The notes under the pieces were generated by a model, which was given only the letters and a program-made list of their open reading frames with translations, made no database searches and was not told where the DNA came from. A program made the position numbers and the translations under genes. This document shows positions 1 to 8,413 of a stretch of DNA of 12,192 bases, piece by piece (position 1 is the stretch's first letter; every line of letters begins with the position of its first letter). The stretch is taken from NCBI GenBank assembly GCA_015852425.1, contig JAAAIG010000981.1, positions 1,073 through 13,264 on the forward strand. The letters are read 5' to 3'. This DNA is from Gryganskiella cystojenkinii. Taxonomy: Eukaryota > Mortierellomycota > Mortierellomycetes > Mortierellales > Mortierellaceae.

Positions 1-110
1 TTTTTTTTTTTTTTTTTTTGTGTCTATTGGCCTAATGCATTGTTTCATGAAAAGAGACGACAATCACTGACTCACACAATGTGATTGCTTTCTATTTCTT
101 TCTTAAACAG
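1..110 (+). other. 3' part of an upstream BUR1 intron
   Basis: Non-coding sequence leading to the acceptor tttcttaaacag at 99-110. A CTGAC branch-site candidate lies near 67-71. It begins with a run of 19 T at 1-19, either a genuine T tract inside the intron or a stretch prone to assembly error at the window edge. The exon and start codon before it are outside the window. Confidence 0.7.
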
Positions 111-1968
111 CTCAAGGTGTACAAAGGATGCTCGCAGTTGAAGGATTTCGAGATGGTTGACAAACTGGGCGAGGGTACCTTTGGGTAAGTGTTATTTGCA
201 TCATAATTGGTCCTACCAGTGCCCGATAGATGCCATAGTTGTCTAACGAACATCCTTTTTAATTCCTCAACGTAGAGAGGTCCACAAGGCAAAGAGAAAG
301 GGAGAACTGTTGGCGTTGAAGCGTATCCTGATGCATAACGAGAATGAAGGTATTCCCATTACTGCCCTTCGAGAGATCAAGATCTTGCGGCGATTGCGGC
401 ACGAGAACATCGTGCCCTTGATTGATATCGCTGTCAATCCAGGTAAGGGATTCTTTTCATGTGCCTCTTTTTGGCTCTGATGTCAATAATGTTACCGAAG
501 AGTCTGCCTCTAACAGTTTATACCCCTGATTTTTATGACCATTTAGGGTCACGGACAGGACGGAATCGTGCCAGTGTCTACATGGTCTTCCCTTACATGG
601 ATCATGATCTCAGTGGACTCTTGCAAAACCCTAAGGTCCGTCTCTCCGTGCCTCAAATTAAGCTCTACATGAAGCAGCTCTTGGAAGGCACCATCTACAT
701 GCACGCAGTAAGGATACCTACCGCGATTAATATACGGCCACAGTGTGATGTTCCAGGCTGATTTACAACAACAATACTGACAATTTACACCATTATCACT
801 TCATATAATAGCAAAAAATTCTCCATCGTGATATGAAGGCAGCGAACTTGTTAATCAGCAATAATGGCACTTTGAAGATTGCGGATTTCGGACTGGCGAG
901 ACCTTTTAAACCTGAGGGGGAGGACTATACGTCCAAGGTCGTAACACGTTGGTACCGTCCCCCAGAGCTGTTCTTGGGTGAGAAGAAATATGGACCAGCC
1001 GTGGACATGTGGGGAATTGGGTAAGTTATTGGTTGGTCCTCTGAGCAAAAAAGGATTCTGTAAAGAATGGATCCCTCATATATGTATGCTCGCACACTCA
1101 ACTTTCTTTGTTGTTGAAAATAGATGTGTGTTTGGCGAGATGCTGACTGGACGTCCTGTGCTCCAGGGAAATTCGGACCAGGATCAGGTTGATAAGATTT
1201 TCCAGCTTTGTGGATCACCCACGGAGGAAAACATGCCCGGATGGTCATCGTTGCCTGGTCTGGAGGAGAAGGGTGTCGTCTACCAGATAAACAAGCATTA
1301 CCAACGCAAGCTGAAAGAGGACTTTGAGCCTTATGGTACTCTAGCAGCGGATCTGATGGATAAGCTGTTGGTGCTCGATCCCAAGAAGCGACTGACGGCG
1401 TTTGCGGCCTCGGACCACGATTATCTCTGGGTTGAGCCTCTCCCAGCAGAGATTGGAATGTATGTTTTGTCGTCGAAGAAATGTTGTTTCCCCCTTCCAG
1501 CAGATCACAAGATCCACGAAATATTAATTTTCTTATGACATTAGGCTGCCCGTTTACGAGTCAAGTCACGAATACGATCACCAAAAAAAGCAACAGGAAC
1601 GTCATGCCTCGCATCATCATACATCCAACAACTCCAACCAGAACGCGCATCATCATCATGGAGGACATGGCCATCATTTGCCCCCACGCGGTGGCAATGG
1701 CGCTGGTAGTGGAACACACTTCCGCGGGGGAGCAGCTGGAGGTGGCGGTGGAGGATACGGTGGTGATCATGATCGTTCCCGTGACAAGCCTCGATCACAT
1801 GTTCCAACCGGCGGCGGTGCTGGTGGTGGAAGCGGTGCGGTCGGATCCAGTACTACCACTACATATCGACCTATCCCTTTGCCACCCAAGCCTGCAACTG
1901 CTGTTCCTCCCGCAATGCCCTCTTCTACGTCGGCACCCGGTGGTTCGGCGGCCAACCGACGACCTTGA
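111..1968 (+). CDS. BUR1: CDK9/Bur1-type cyclin-dependent kinase, 5' partial
   Basis: Catalytic subunit of the P-TEFb/BUR kinase, which with a cyclin T/Bur2 partner phosphorylates the RNA polymerase II tail and Spt5 during elongation in the nucleus. The visible coding exons are 111-184, 276-442, 547-707, 812-1020, 1124-1459 and 1545-1968, giving 456 residues; the start codon lies upstream of the window. Numbering from the first visible residue: glycine loop GEGTFG at 20-25, ATP lysine K40, cyclin-binding helix PITALRE at 52-58 (the motif human CDK9 was first named after), HRDMKAAN at 139-146, DFG at 159-161 and activation-loop T174 in [14 protein letters not shown]. The [10 protein letters not shown] form and the [11 protein letters not shown] segment after the kinase core fit fungal Bur1 better than CDK12/13 or Cdk7. 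After the core comes a tail of roughly 120 residues rich in His, Gly, Ser and Pro. Family assignment is very secure; the name BUR1 rather than CDK9 is convention. Confidence 0.94.
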
Positions 1969-2436
1969 TCTTGTATTTTTTCTTTTCTTTTTTTTTTTAA
2001 TCAAAAGGAATGGCCCTTCTTGCCCTCTGTACATATTACACTTTCTTCTAATCTAGCAGAAAAAACTACAAAAAACAAAAAAAATAAATGTCCGATCTTA
2101 GTTTGCAATTTTGGAAGGGTAAGGGACGCATGTTTGCCATTAATTATGCTATGTACACCTGCGTTCACATACACAATTAGATCAGTTATGTTACTTCAAA
2201 GTTCACGAAAAGATATGCTGCTACTTAATGAATTCACCAAAGTAGATCTCCATGCGTCCGAAACCAAACAAAGGACATCGGACATCAGCATCGGCATACA
2301 AAGCAAAGTTGAATACAAGCCAGGGTATCTCTGGCTCATTCCTTTAATCGACTAATGTTGTTGTTATTGTCGTTCATTTGTTCCTGCTGCTACAACTTCA
2401 GCATTTCCAGAGGAAAAATATCGATCAGTTGTCTTT
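1969..2436. other. Convergent 3' intergenic region between BUR1 and cyclophilin
   Basis: This 468-bp spacer lies between two converging genes and holds their 3' untranslated regions. It starts with a T-rich stretch just after the BUR1 stop and carries an AATAAA at 2083-2088 in an A-rich context, a suitable poly(A) signal for BUR1. No AATAAA was seen close to the cyclophilin stop on the minus strand. Open frames here are short, have no recognisable motifs and are probably chance. Confidence 0.6.
2083..2088 (+). terminator. Poly(A) signal AATAAA of BUR1
   Basis: Canonical AATAAA 115 nt downstream of the BUR1 stop codon, inside an A-rich stretch. The position fits 3'-end formation of the plus-strand transcript, but the cleavage site cannot be seen from the sequence alone. 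Confidence 0.5.
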
Positions 2437-3712
2437 TTACTCGGTGATCTCACCGCAGTCGGTAATCTCGACGACGGCAGAGGGGGCACCAGATGGGCTG
2501 CCGACAGCCTCAATCTTCTTGAGAATCTCTTCTCCTTCCTCAATCTTGCCAAAGACCGTATGTTTTCCATTCAACCAAGGTGTGTCCTGGAAGCAGATAA
2601 AGAACTGGGATCCGTTGGTGTTGGGTCCGGCGTTGGCCATGGAAAGGACGGGTCCCTTGTGGGCGATCTTGAAGTTCTCACTATTTGATGACAACATAAA
2701 AAGAAAAAGACGATGGCAATTGATTAGTACTAGATTGGACCAAGCACAGGAAGAGTTCAATATAGAGACTCGGCAGTGAGCCACAGCGAGAGTGGAGGGA
2801 AGACACGAATAAGCACATACTCAGCGAACTTGGCACCGTAGATGGACTCGCCGCCACGTCCGTCACCGCGGGTAAAGTCTACAGAGGGAGAGAAAATTAG
2901 TACCCATGGACAGGATAATTTCTCAGATCGTGGATCGGACGTTATCTTTTGCAAAAAAAGGTATTTCGATCTCACAATGACGTACCTCCACCTGGTTGAT
3001 GATCGAGTTACGATACGGCAGCAAAAAAAAAGAAGTCATCATGGGCAAAACAGAAGAATGTCGTTAGCAAAAAGTTGACCGAAAAAAACAGGACAACATG
3101 ACTGTTTCGCGGTTCGTCCTGTCCAGCATCCAGACTGATCCAGCAGTTCCAGGTCCCCAATAATGTGTCAAAGGATCAGCTTTTTCTTTACCCTGAGCCA
3201 TAAAGCCGGGAATGATACGGTGGCTAATGAGACGGAGATAAAAGAGACGGACTATAGTTTAGCAATGGGCCAGACCGGTGCATGGTTCGTTCTGTATCCA
3301 ATTATTGACAAACGAGCCCGTGGAAAGGGCATAAAAGAGTGCGCATGCAGCAAAAAAACGGACATACAACTTGGAACCCTTGTAGGTCAGGGGCATGCCC
3401 GAGAGCTTGGACTTTCCGTGCTCGCCCGTGCACAAGGCTCTGAAGTTCTCGGCAGTCTTGGGCACAGTCTCGTTGAAGAGCTTGAAGGTCAAGCGACCAG
3501 CTATTTTAGGGCATAAAGACGACGAGGAGGAGTTAGTGGATCGTTTTGGAAGCGGAATGAGGTCGTTTTTTTCAGGTCCAGTTTACGCGATTTGAGAATG
3601 GAATTTTGGTGAATAGAGAAAATGAAGAGGATTGATTTGAATGGGGAACGAATGCATTACTGGGTTTCTGGTTGATGGCGACGTCGAAAAAGACTTTGGT
3701 GGCCTTGGTCAT
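2437..3712 (-). CDS. Cyclophilin A-type peptidyl-prolyl cis-trans isomerase
   Basis: Cytosolic prolyl isomerase of the cyclophilin family, the expected target of cyclosporin A. Exons in transcription order are 3712-3661, 3500-3368, 3223-3192, 2991-2986 (6 nt), 2878-2821 and 2680-2437, giving 174 residues. The start has A at -3 and no targeting peptide follows. Active-site residues seen: R64, F69, M70, Q72 (in [15 protein letters not shown]), N110, Q119, F121, W129 and H134; W129 (human W121) predicts cyclosporin sensitivity. The loop [14 protein letters not shown] at 46-59 is about seven residues longer than in human or yeast CypA and matches the divergent-loop class known from plants, nematodes and some fungi. 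The protein is one cyclophilin domain with no extra domains. It is divergent from the U2B'' gene across 226 bp. CPR1/cypA is the likely equivalent, but paralogues are common, so no symbol is given. Confidence 0.95.
2986..2991 (-). other. 6-nt microexon (GTGGAG) of the cyclophilin gene
   Basis: On the minus strand the context reads aaccag|GTGGAG|gtacgt, with acceptor and donor directly flanking six bases. It completes the codons for G73 and G74 in the near-invariant MxQGGDF motif: CAG G + GT GGA G + AC TTT. Joining exon 3 (ending 3192) directly to exon 5 (starting 2878) would stay in frame but delete exactly these two glycines. A GTAAC branch-like site lies about 20 nt upstream of the microexon and a TACTAAT-like site lies in the following intron. 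Flanking introns are 200 nt (2992-3191) and 107 nt (2879-2985). Confidence 0.88.
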
Positions 3713-3938
3713 GGTGATAATGTGTGATTAAGAGTGAAGTGGGAAGAGGTGAAGAAGAAGGTTGCCGAGAGGTTCATTCCCTTTCCGGATCTGCTTCCCT
3801 CTCCGTCTAAAAACGAGTGAGTGACGTCACTCCTTTCTTTTTTGTGGGACTGAATCTCTTGATGCCTCATTAAATACAGCATTAGAAGGCATCTTTCTTG
3901 TCCAGTCAACCCAACTCAAACAAATCACAAAGGAAACC
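3713..3938. promoter_or_regulatory. Bidirectional promoter of cyclophilin and U2B''
   Basis: The 226-bp spacer separates two start codons facing away from each other, so both core promoters must lie here or inside the 5' ends of the genes. A CRE palindrome sits near its middle (3819-3832). No convincing TATA box was seen for either gene; a TTAAATAC stretch at 3870-3877 is the only A/T-rich candidate. Confidence 0.6.
3819..3832. promoter_or_regulatory. 14-bp CRE palindrome GAGTGACGTCACTC
   Basis: Perfect inverted repeat containing the full bZIP/CREB-ATF site TGACGTCA at 3822-3829, extended symmetrically by three bases on each side. It lies about 107 nt from each start codon in the bidirectional promoter. 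Sites of this type are bound by ATF/CREB bZIP factors (fungal Atf1, Sko1 and Aca1 types). Binding here is inferred from the motif. Confidence 0.6.
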
Positions 3939-4771
3939 ATGGCATCGACGGCGCCCTCGATCGACCCGAACCAGACCATCTATGTTCGCAACCTGAACGA
4001 GAAGATCAACAAGATTGGTAATGAGCATACATTCAGCACTTTGTTTTATGATCAGCCCTGAACCTGATCTGCTTGGAAGATTATCATGGTGGCAAAAACA
4101 AGGGGGAAGCAAACATCAGTTGTAGTGCAAAAAAAAGCATTTCCACCTGTCAGGACGACTTGCAGGGACGTGTAGACATCTCTCGGCGTCAAGTCAGGAA
4201 GAGGACGTTACTAATGGGGACTCTCTTTGAGGATGGGATCCTTAAAATATGGGCCATCAGCAACTATTCTAACAACTCTTACTTTTCTTCCTACAAAAGA
4301 GCTTAAGCGTAGTCTGTACTGCTTATTCTCAGCCTACGGCAAAGTCATCTCCATCGTCGCTTCAAAGACACAGCGGGACCGTGGCCAAGCCTTTATTGCA
4401 TTCTCGGATATCGTGTCGGCTACAACAGCGCTCCGTGGACTCCAAGGATTTACGTTTTACGGCAAAGCAATGGTAAGCCTACCTCCGCCTCGCAATCTTT
4501 GAAGCCGACGGTCAACATTTTAGGCAAACACTGCATCGGATCCTAACAAAGCTTTCCCTTCTTCCTCCCCTCCTTTCATACAAAAATGAACTAGGACATT
4601 CAATACGCAAAGACGAAATCACACGCGATTGCAAAGATTGACGGCACCTATAGAGCACCTCCTATGAAGAGGTTGGGAGCGGGATCTAGCACAGATACAT
4701 CGTCCTCCGTAACAGCAACGAAGCGGGAAAGAGAAGCAGACACAGATTCGGATTCGGATATGTCTGATTAG
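3939..4771 (+). CDS. MSL1: U2 snRNP protein B'' (single-RRM, Msl1 type)
   Basis: RNA-binding protein of the U2 snRNP that, with U2A'/Lea1, binds stem-loop IV of U2 snRNA in the spliceosome. Exons 3939-4017, 4300-4472 and 4595-4771 give 142 residues. The start is in a good context (ACCATGG). One RRM covers about residues 12-92: RNP2 is IYVRNL at 14-19, the helix ELKRSLYCLFSAYGKV at 27-42 is typical of the U1A/U2B'' family, RNP1 is RGQAFIAF at 54-61, and the C-terminal strand DIQYAKTKS follows at 85-93. The short tail is basic (MKRLG) and then acidic (TDSDSDMSD). The absence of a second RRM and of the long linker of U1A argues for U2B'' rather than U1A. Intron 1 is long (282 nt) with a clear CTAAC branch site; intron 2 is 122 nt with CTAAC at 4543-4547. 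It is transcribed divergently from cyclophilin. Confidence 0.93.
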
Positions 4772-5134
4772 GAGTGTTTACTACGCAACAATCGTCGGGA
4801 CCCAGACAACCTTCCCTGCTCAACGGTTTTTCAGAAAGAGTACCGAAGGACGCGTTTAGCACAGTCATCATGTCGGAAAACACCACCAAAAACCAATATT
4901 GTACAATAATATCCACTTTGCCGAAAAACAAGTGCAAAAGCAGCTCACATGAAAGTCATTTTGCAAGAGTTGAGGAGTGGGGATTTTAATGCGACAGGTG
5001 ATAATGTACAGGCTCGTGTAAAGAAGGGGGAAGATGGCAACGAGAGTTTGATCAATGAACCCGCAAAGTTTGTTTCTCTTGATCTTGTGAGTGCGCGTGA
5101 GAAAGCACGATATGAGGATGAGCCTCCCTTTGTT
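4772..5134. other. Convergent 3' intergenic region between U2B'' and unknown gene
   Basis: This 363-bp spacer holds the two 3' untranslated regions. Translations through it show no recognisable motif or splice-linked continuation. No canonical AATAAA was noticed on either strand close to the stops; an AATATTGTACAATAATAT stretch near 4897-4914 is A/T-rich and partly self-complementary and might serve 3'-end formation. Confidence 0.5.
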
Positions 5135-6359
5135 TTACTCGTCCATAGTGGAGTGCTCGTATTGTGCAGGAGCAAATCCAGAGCTTGGTCTTGCAACACG
5201 ACATCAAAAAAAAAAAAAAAAGGATCGCCAGGTCAGCAATAACAAAACGAAATGCTTCCCTGAGTAACAAGGAACCATCATATCATTTTACAATAAGCTC
5301 TACTCACTTGATGACAGGGCTCGTATCGAGATCTCTGCTCAGAACATCGTCCTCATCATCGTCCACGTCCATGATAGATGATGAGTTGGGCACCTGGCGC
5401 CACTGGTGCTGCTGCTGAGACTGATGGGACAACGCTTCTGCCATGGGTATAGACGACGGCTGGGTTGCACCAAATTGGAAAGGTCCCTGATCCCCATACC
5501 GAGCAAATCCACCCGTTGCACCAAATAAAGAAGACGAAGCTGCTGACTGATGGTCGTCCGTAGTATTGTACTGGTCTTCTTGCTCTTTCTGATATTCCAA
5601 TAGCTGTCTTCGGTTATGTTCCTCCGCGATCGAGTTGGCAATTGGCAGGGACTCGTAACTCGGGAATGACGTGAATCCAAACAGAGACGCAGCATCCACG
5701 GTTGTAGACCGATCGGGCAGGGTAGACCAATCCTGATCGAGTTCACGCGCAAGTTCAGTTGTAGCCGTGGCCGAAGTCGACACCCAGTTGGGAACAAGCT
5801 CGGGTTCCTCCAACATCCAGGCTGGGATCTGTTCATCGCCCTTGTTCTTGTTTTGGTTAAACTGGTGTTGCTGCTTGTCCTGGATGTCGTTGCCCTTTAT
5901 CGAAGACAAATGTGACGATTTCGTTGTGGCAGGTGGGCTGGTAGGTGCGACTGGTGGCGAGGATGGAACTGTGAAAGGGAAAGGCGCGGGTGTCTGAGCT
6001 GACTTGAAGACGTGGTTTGGATCGGCTGCCATGGCATCAAGCCTCTGTGCCGTGACACCTGGCTGGAACGGGTTTGTATTGTTGTTGGGTTCAGGGATCT
6101 TGGCCCACGGCCCGTTGTCAGTCATCGTTGTTGCTGCCGTGTCAGGGTTTGCATTACAGGTAGTCGACGGCATTGGCGACTCAATAGACACTTGCTGTGG
6201 TTGCAGTGATTTGTTGGGAAATGTGAGGGAAGGAATGGATGACTGAGGGTCTTGAAGTTGCAAGCTTTGGTCAAACATTCCAGCCATCCGGTCTCCTGGT
6301 TCCTCCAGGCTCATGGCTGAAAAGTCAAAGGTCTCGTCCATGATGCTGTTGTCTGCCAT
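5135..6359 (-). CDS. Unrecognised disordered protein with NPF and FG-like motifs
   Basis: No family was recognised. The main exon, 6359-5308, starts at an ATG in good context (AGGATGG) and encodes 350 residues. It reads TGA at 5306-5304, but that TGA is part of a consensus donor (AA|GTGAGT at 5307). A second exon, 5189-5135, is proposed, ending in SSGFAPAQYEHSTMDE and TAA, for 368 residues in total. The protein is rich in Ser, Pro, Gln, Asn and Thr, with no membrane segment or signal peptide. Visible motifs: NPF at 96-98 (a typical EH-domain ligand), FG-type motifs LFGF (226-229), SLFG (277-280) and QFGA (295-298), a conserved-looking aromatic patch IPAWMLEEPELVPNW at 178-192, a charged helical segment EEHNRRQLLEYQKEQEDQ at 246-263, and an acidic stretch DVDDDEDD at 331-338. 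An endocytic-adaptor or nuclear-pore-associated role is only speculation. It starts 140 bp downstream of the GET3 stop on the same strand. Confidence 0.8.
5190..5307 (-). other. Proposed last intron of the unknown gene, with T16 tract
   Basis: Donor GTGAGT at 5307-5302, branch-site candidate CTGAC at 5236-5232, a run of 16 T on the minus strand (5221-5206) and acceptor gcaag at 5190. This is the first AG after the branch site. The exon behind it reads a short, hydrophilic, in-frame C-terminus. An alternative acceptor, ttactcag at 5260, would put the T run into the coding frame as poly-Phe, which looks unlikely. Confidence 0.6.
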
Positions 6360-6499
6360 CCTGAATGGATTCGTGAATGTGATGCAGGGTGTGTGTGTGC
6401 GTGAGAGATAGGCGAGAGAGTAGTAAACAGATAAAAATCATTCGCACGCTCACTGTGATTTTATTGGTTGTTTTCGGTGGCGACTTTAGGCTCTTTTCT
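6360..6499 (-). promoter_or_regulatory. Short tandem spacer: GET3 3' end and downstream promoter
   Basis: Only 140 bp separate the GET3 stop from the start codon of the next minus-strand gene, so GET3 3'-end formation and the promoter of the unknown gene must share this stretch. It contains an AATAAA on the minus strand (6465-6460) and a (GT)n run at 6389-6399, read as CA repeats on the coding strand. No TATA box was recognised. Confidence 0.5.
6460..6465 (-). terminator. Poly(A) signal AATAAA of GET3
   Basis: Canonical AATAAA on the minus strand, 34 nt after the GET3 stop codon (context caccaataaaatcac region, minus strand). Cleavage would be expected shortly downstream, close to the start of the following gene. 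Confidence 0.55.
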
Positions 6500-8148
6500 T
6501 TATGTTGACTTCTCATCGACAGGCTTCTCGTCCTCGATACCCTCGGCCTTCTTTTCATCGACAAAGGAGCTGTTGACAAGCATATCCGAGAACGTAACCA
6601 ACTTTTCAACTCCACGGATCTCATTGGTCAAAAGTGGTAACCTATTTTTCCCAAACAGGAAGCAAGAGAAAATAATATTAGTCTTGAAAACCCGTTACCC
6701 TATACATCTTAACTCTCAGGAACCTGTACGCACACAATCGTCAGTCCATTTACCTGGTAATGTGGAAATCCTCGTAGAGATCGTAGATTTGGTTCAAGTA
6801 CTTCTTTTGCATCTGATGACGGACCCTGCACTGCTCGCAGTTGGAATCCTTCTTGGGGAACAACAACTGATTGACAACAATGTTGTGGGTATCAATGTGA
6901 TACGACGTCAACTCCTGAATCATCCTCTCCGTCTCATAGAGCGACAAGAACTCGGAGATGCAAACACAGACAAACGTCGTCTTGTCCGCATCCTTGAACT
7001 GGTTATTGACCTCGGTAATGATCTCACGCATGCCCTCCAACTTGCCAAACATATCCTCGGGATTGCCCTGCATGCCCATCATTCCAGACATTTGCTGCAT
7101 CATGGGTCCGAAACGACCGCTCAATTGCGAGACCTTAGCGAGGGCCTTCTCAAGAACACTAGGAAAGGACAAGAAGCGGAGAGTGTGTCCGGTAGGGGCA
7201 GTATCGAAAATGATGACAGAGTACTCCATCGACTTGACTTGCCTACGGTTATTTAAAAGTAAAGAGAAAAAGGTCAGTAAACATTCTTTTTGGTTTTTTT
7301 CCATAGACCGCAAATGTCGTAAATCGATGACAGGGATAACACGCACTTCATGACCTCAGCGAAACCCATGGCCTCGTCAACTCCTGGAATGGCGAAAGCG
7401 AGATCCTGCATCATGGAGGAGATACCGCTTCCCTGATCATCGGCTATTCGTAAGGGTTCAAGAGAGGAATAGTCAGGCCAACGTCCGATCGGGCTCTCGT
7501 CGCGATTCAACGTTCATCTATCCTTTAAAGACTGCACTTACAGTTGTCGATCATCTCCTGGATTGAGGAGTTGGGATCGATTTCCTATGTCGTCAAAAGA
7601 AGTTGTAAGACGAGTCAGCTCCTTCTTCCTTAGAACTAACAGCAAGACGTTGCATCCTAGCAGTACCAATTAAAAAGGAAACGAGCAGTACCATGGCGGA
7701 CAGGTTGGTGAATCCGTTGACGAGGGTGGCATCCTTGCTGAACTTTTGGCCGAAAGCATCCGACAAGTTGTGGGCGGGATCCGTCGAGATCAAGAGAACG
7801 CTTGGGCGGACCTTGGCGAGTTGGATAGCGAGCGAGCAAGAGGTCGTGGTCTTTCCTATAGGTGCGACAAAAGAACAAGGACATTGTGTGAATGGGTGGG
7901 TCTGTTATACAAAGTCATTAGGTGGAGTATGTATGATGTGCTGTCGAATTGACATTTGGCTGCTAAGAAATAAAAAAGAGAGAATGCCACGCGCTTTTTT
8001 GATTTTGTGGTTTTGTGAATCAGGGGAGGAGCAGCGACTTACCAACACCTCCCTTGCCTCCGACAAAGATCCATTGGAGCGAGGTCTGGTCGAGGACGTT
8101 CTGGAGGGTAGGGTCGAGGGGCTCGAGAAAGTCTTCGCTGTCAGACAT
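6500..8148 (-). CDS. GET3: GET3 ATPase (guided entry of tail-anchored proteins)
   Basis: Homodimeric cytosolic ATPase that carries newly made tail-anchored membrane proteins to the Get1/Get2 receptor at the ER; it belongs to the ArsA/TRC40 family. Exons in order are 8148-8043, 7855-7692, 7584-7542, 7443-7347, 7242-6754 and 6641-6500, giving 346 residues, within the usual range for fungal Get3. Motifs: deviant Walker [10 protein letters not shown] at 30-38, switch [13 protein letters not shown] at 59-70, [15 protein letters not shown] in exon 4, switch [13 protein letters not shown] from residue 150, a methionine-rich client-binding segment ([13 protein letters not shown]), the zinc-binding pair CEQC at 272-275 and [13 protein letters not shown] near the end. 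Only one ArsA domain is present, as in Get3 and unlike bacterial ArsA. The start has a good context (ACAATG). The last 25 or so residues are charged and variable. The donor of exon 2 (gtactg) is non-consensus, but the join restores the family motif SAMEIDPNSS. Confidence 0.97.
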
Positions 8149-8413
8149 TGTTGATTTATGGGGATGATGGACGAGGGGAGCGGGGAGGGGCAGCGGAGGA
8201 TGAGAAAGAAAGATGATGAACACTAACACGCATGGAAACACAACGAAGGTTTTGACCTCTTTTTTTTGGAGAGAAGTGGGGAAGCGGATTCTTTTTGTGG
8301 CTTGTGCAAATTTTGACCCTTTTTCTCACCCTGTCGTGGAGAGGTTCACATGAACGACGGCTTCATTCATAACGCAAGTCTGTTCATGGGACCAGCGTCA
8401 ACCCAGCCAAGGA
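8149..8413. promoter_or_regulatory. Bidirectional promoter of GET3 and the RNF220-like gene
   Basis: The 265-bp spacer between divergent start codons contains the GET3 leader, a T8 tract near 8260-8267 and, on the plus strand, an upstream ATG at 8350. I saw no TATA box and no recognised transcription-factor palindrome. Confidence 0.55.

Noticed and set aside
1500..1545. Alternative BUR1 acceptor ccttccag at 1500
   Set aside because: Good pyrimidine context, but the following sequence does not give the expected post-kinase motif; the acceptor at 1544 does.
1481..2056. Plus-strand 191-codon frame overlapping the BUR1 3' end
   Set aside because: It is a shadow of the last BUR1 exon in another frame. 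The BUR1 frame after the acceptor at 1544 gives the family-typical [11 protein letters not shown].
3006..3080. Possible A-rich retro-element tail or simple repeat in the cyclophilin intron
   Set aside because: Short A runs (8-9 bases) recur in many introns here, and no target-site duplication or element body is visible.
5190..5259. Alternative acceptor ttactcag (exon from 5259) for the unknown gene
   Set aside because: It would translate the T16 run as poly-phenylalanine in a protein that is otherwise hydrophilic; the later acceptor gives a more plausible end.
6468..7256. Plus-strand 262-codon frame opposite GET3
   Set aside because: Antisense to GET3 exons 5 and 6, whose ArsA-family motifs and phase-consistent splicing are decisive.
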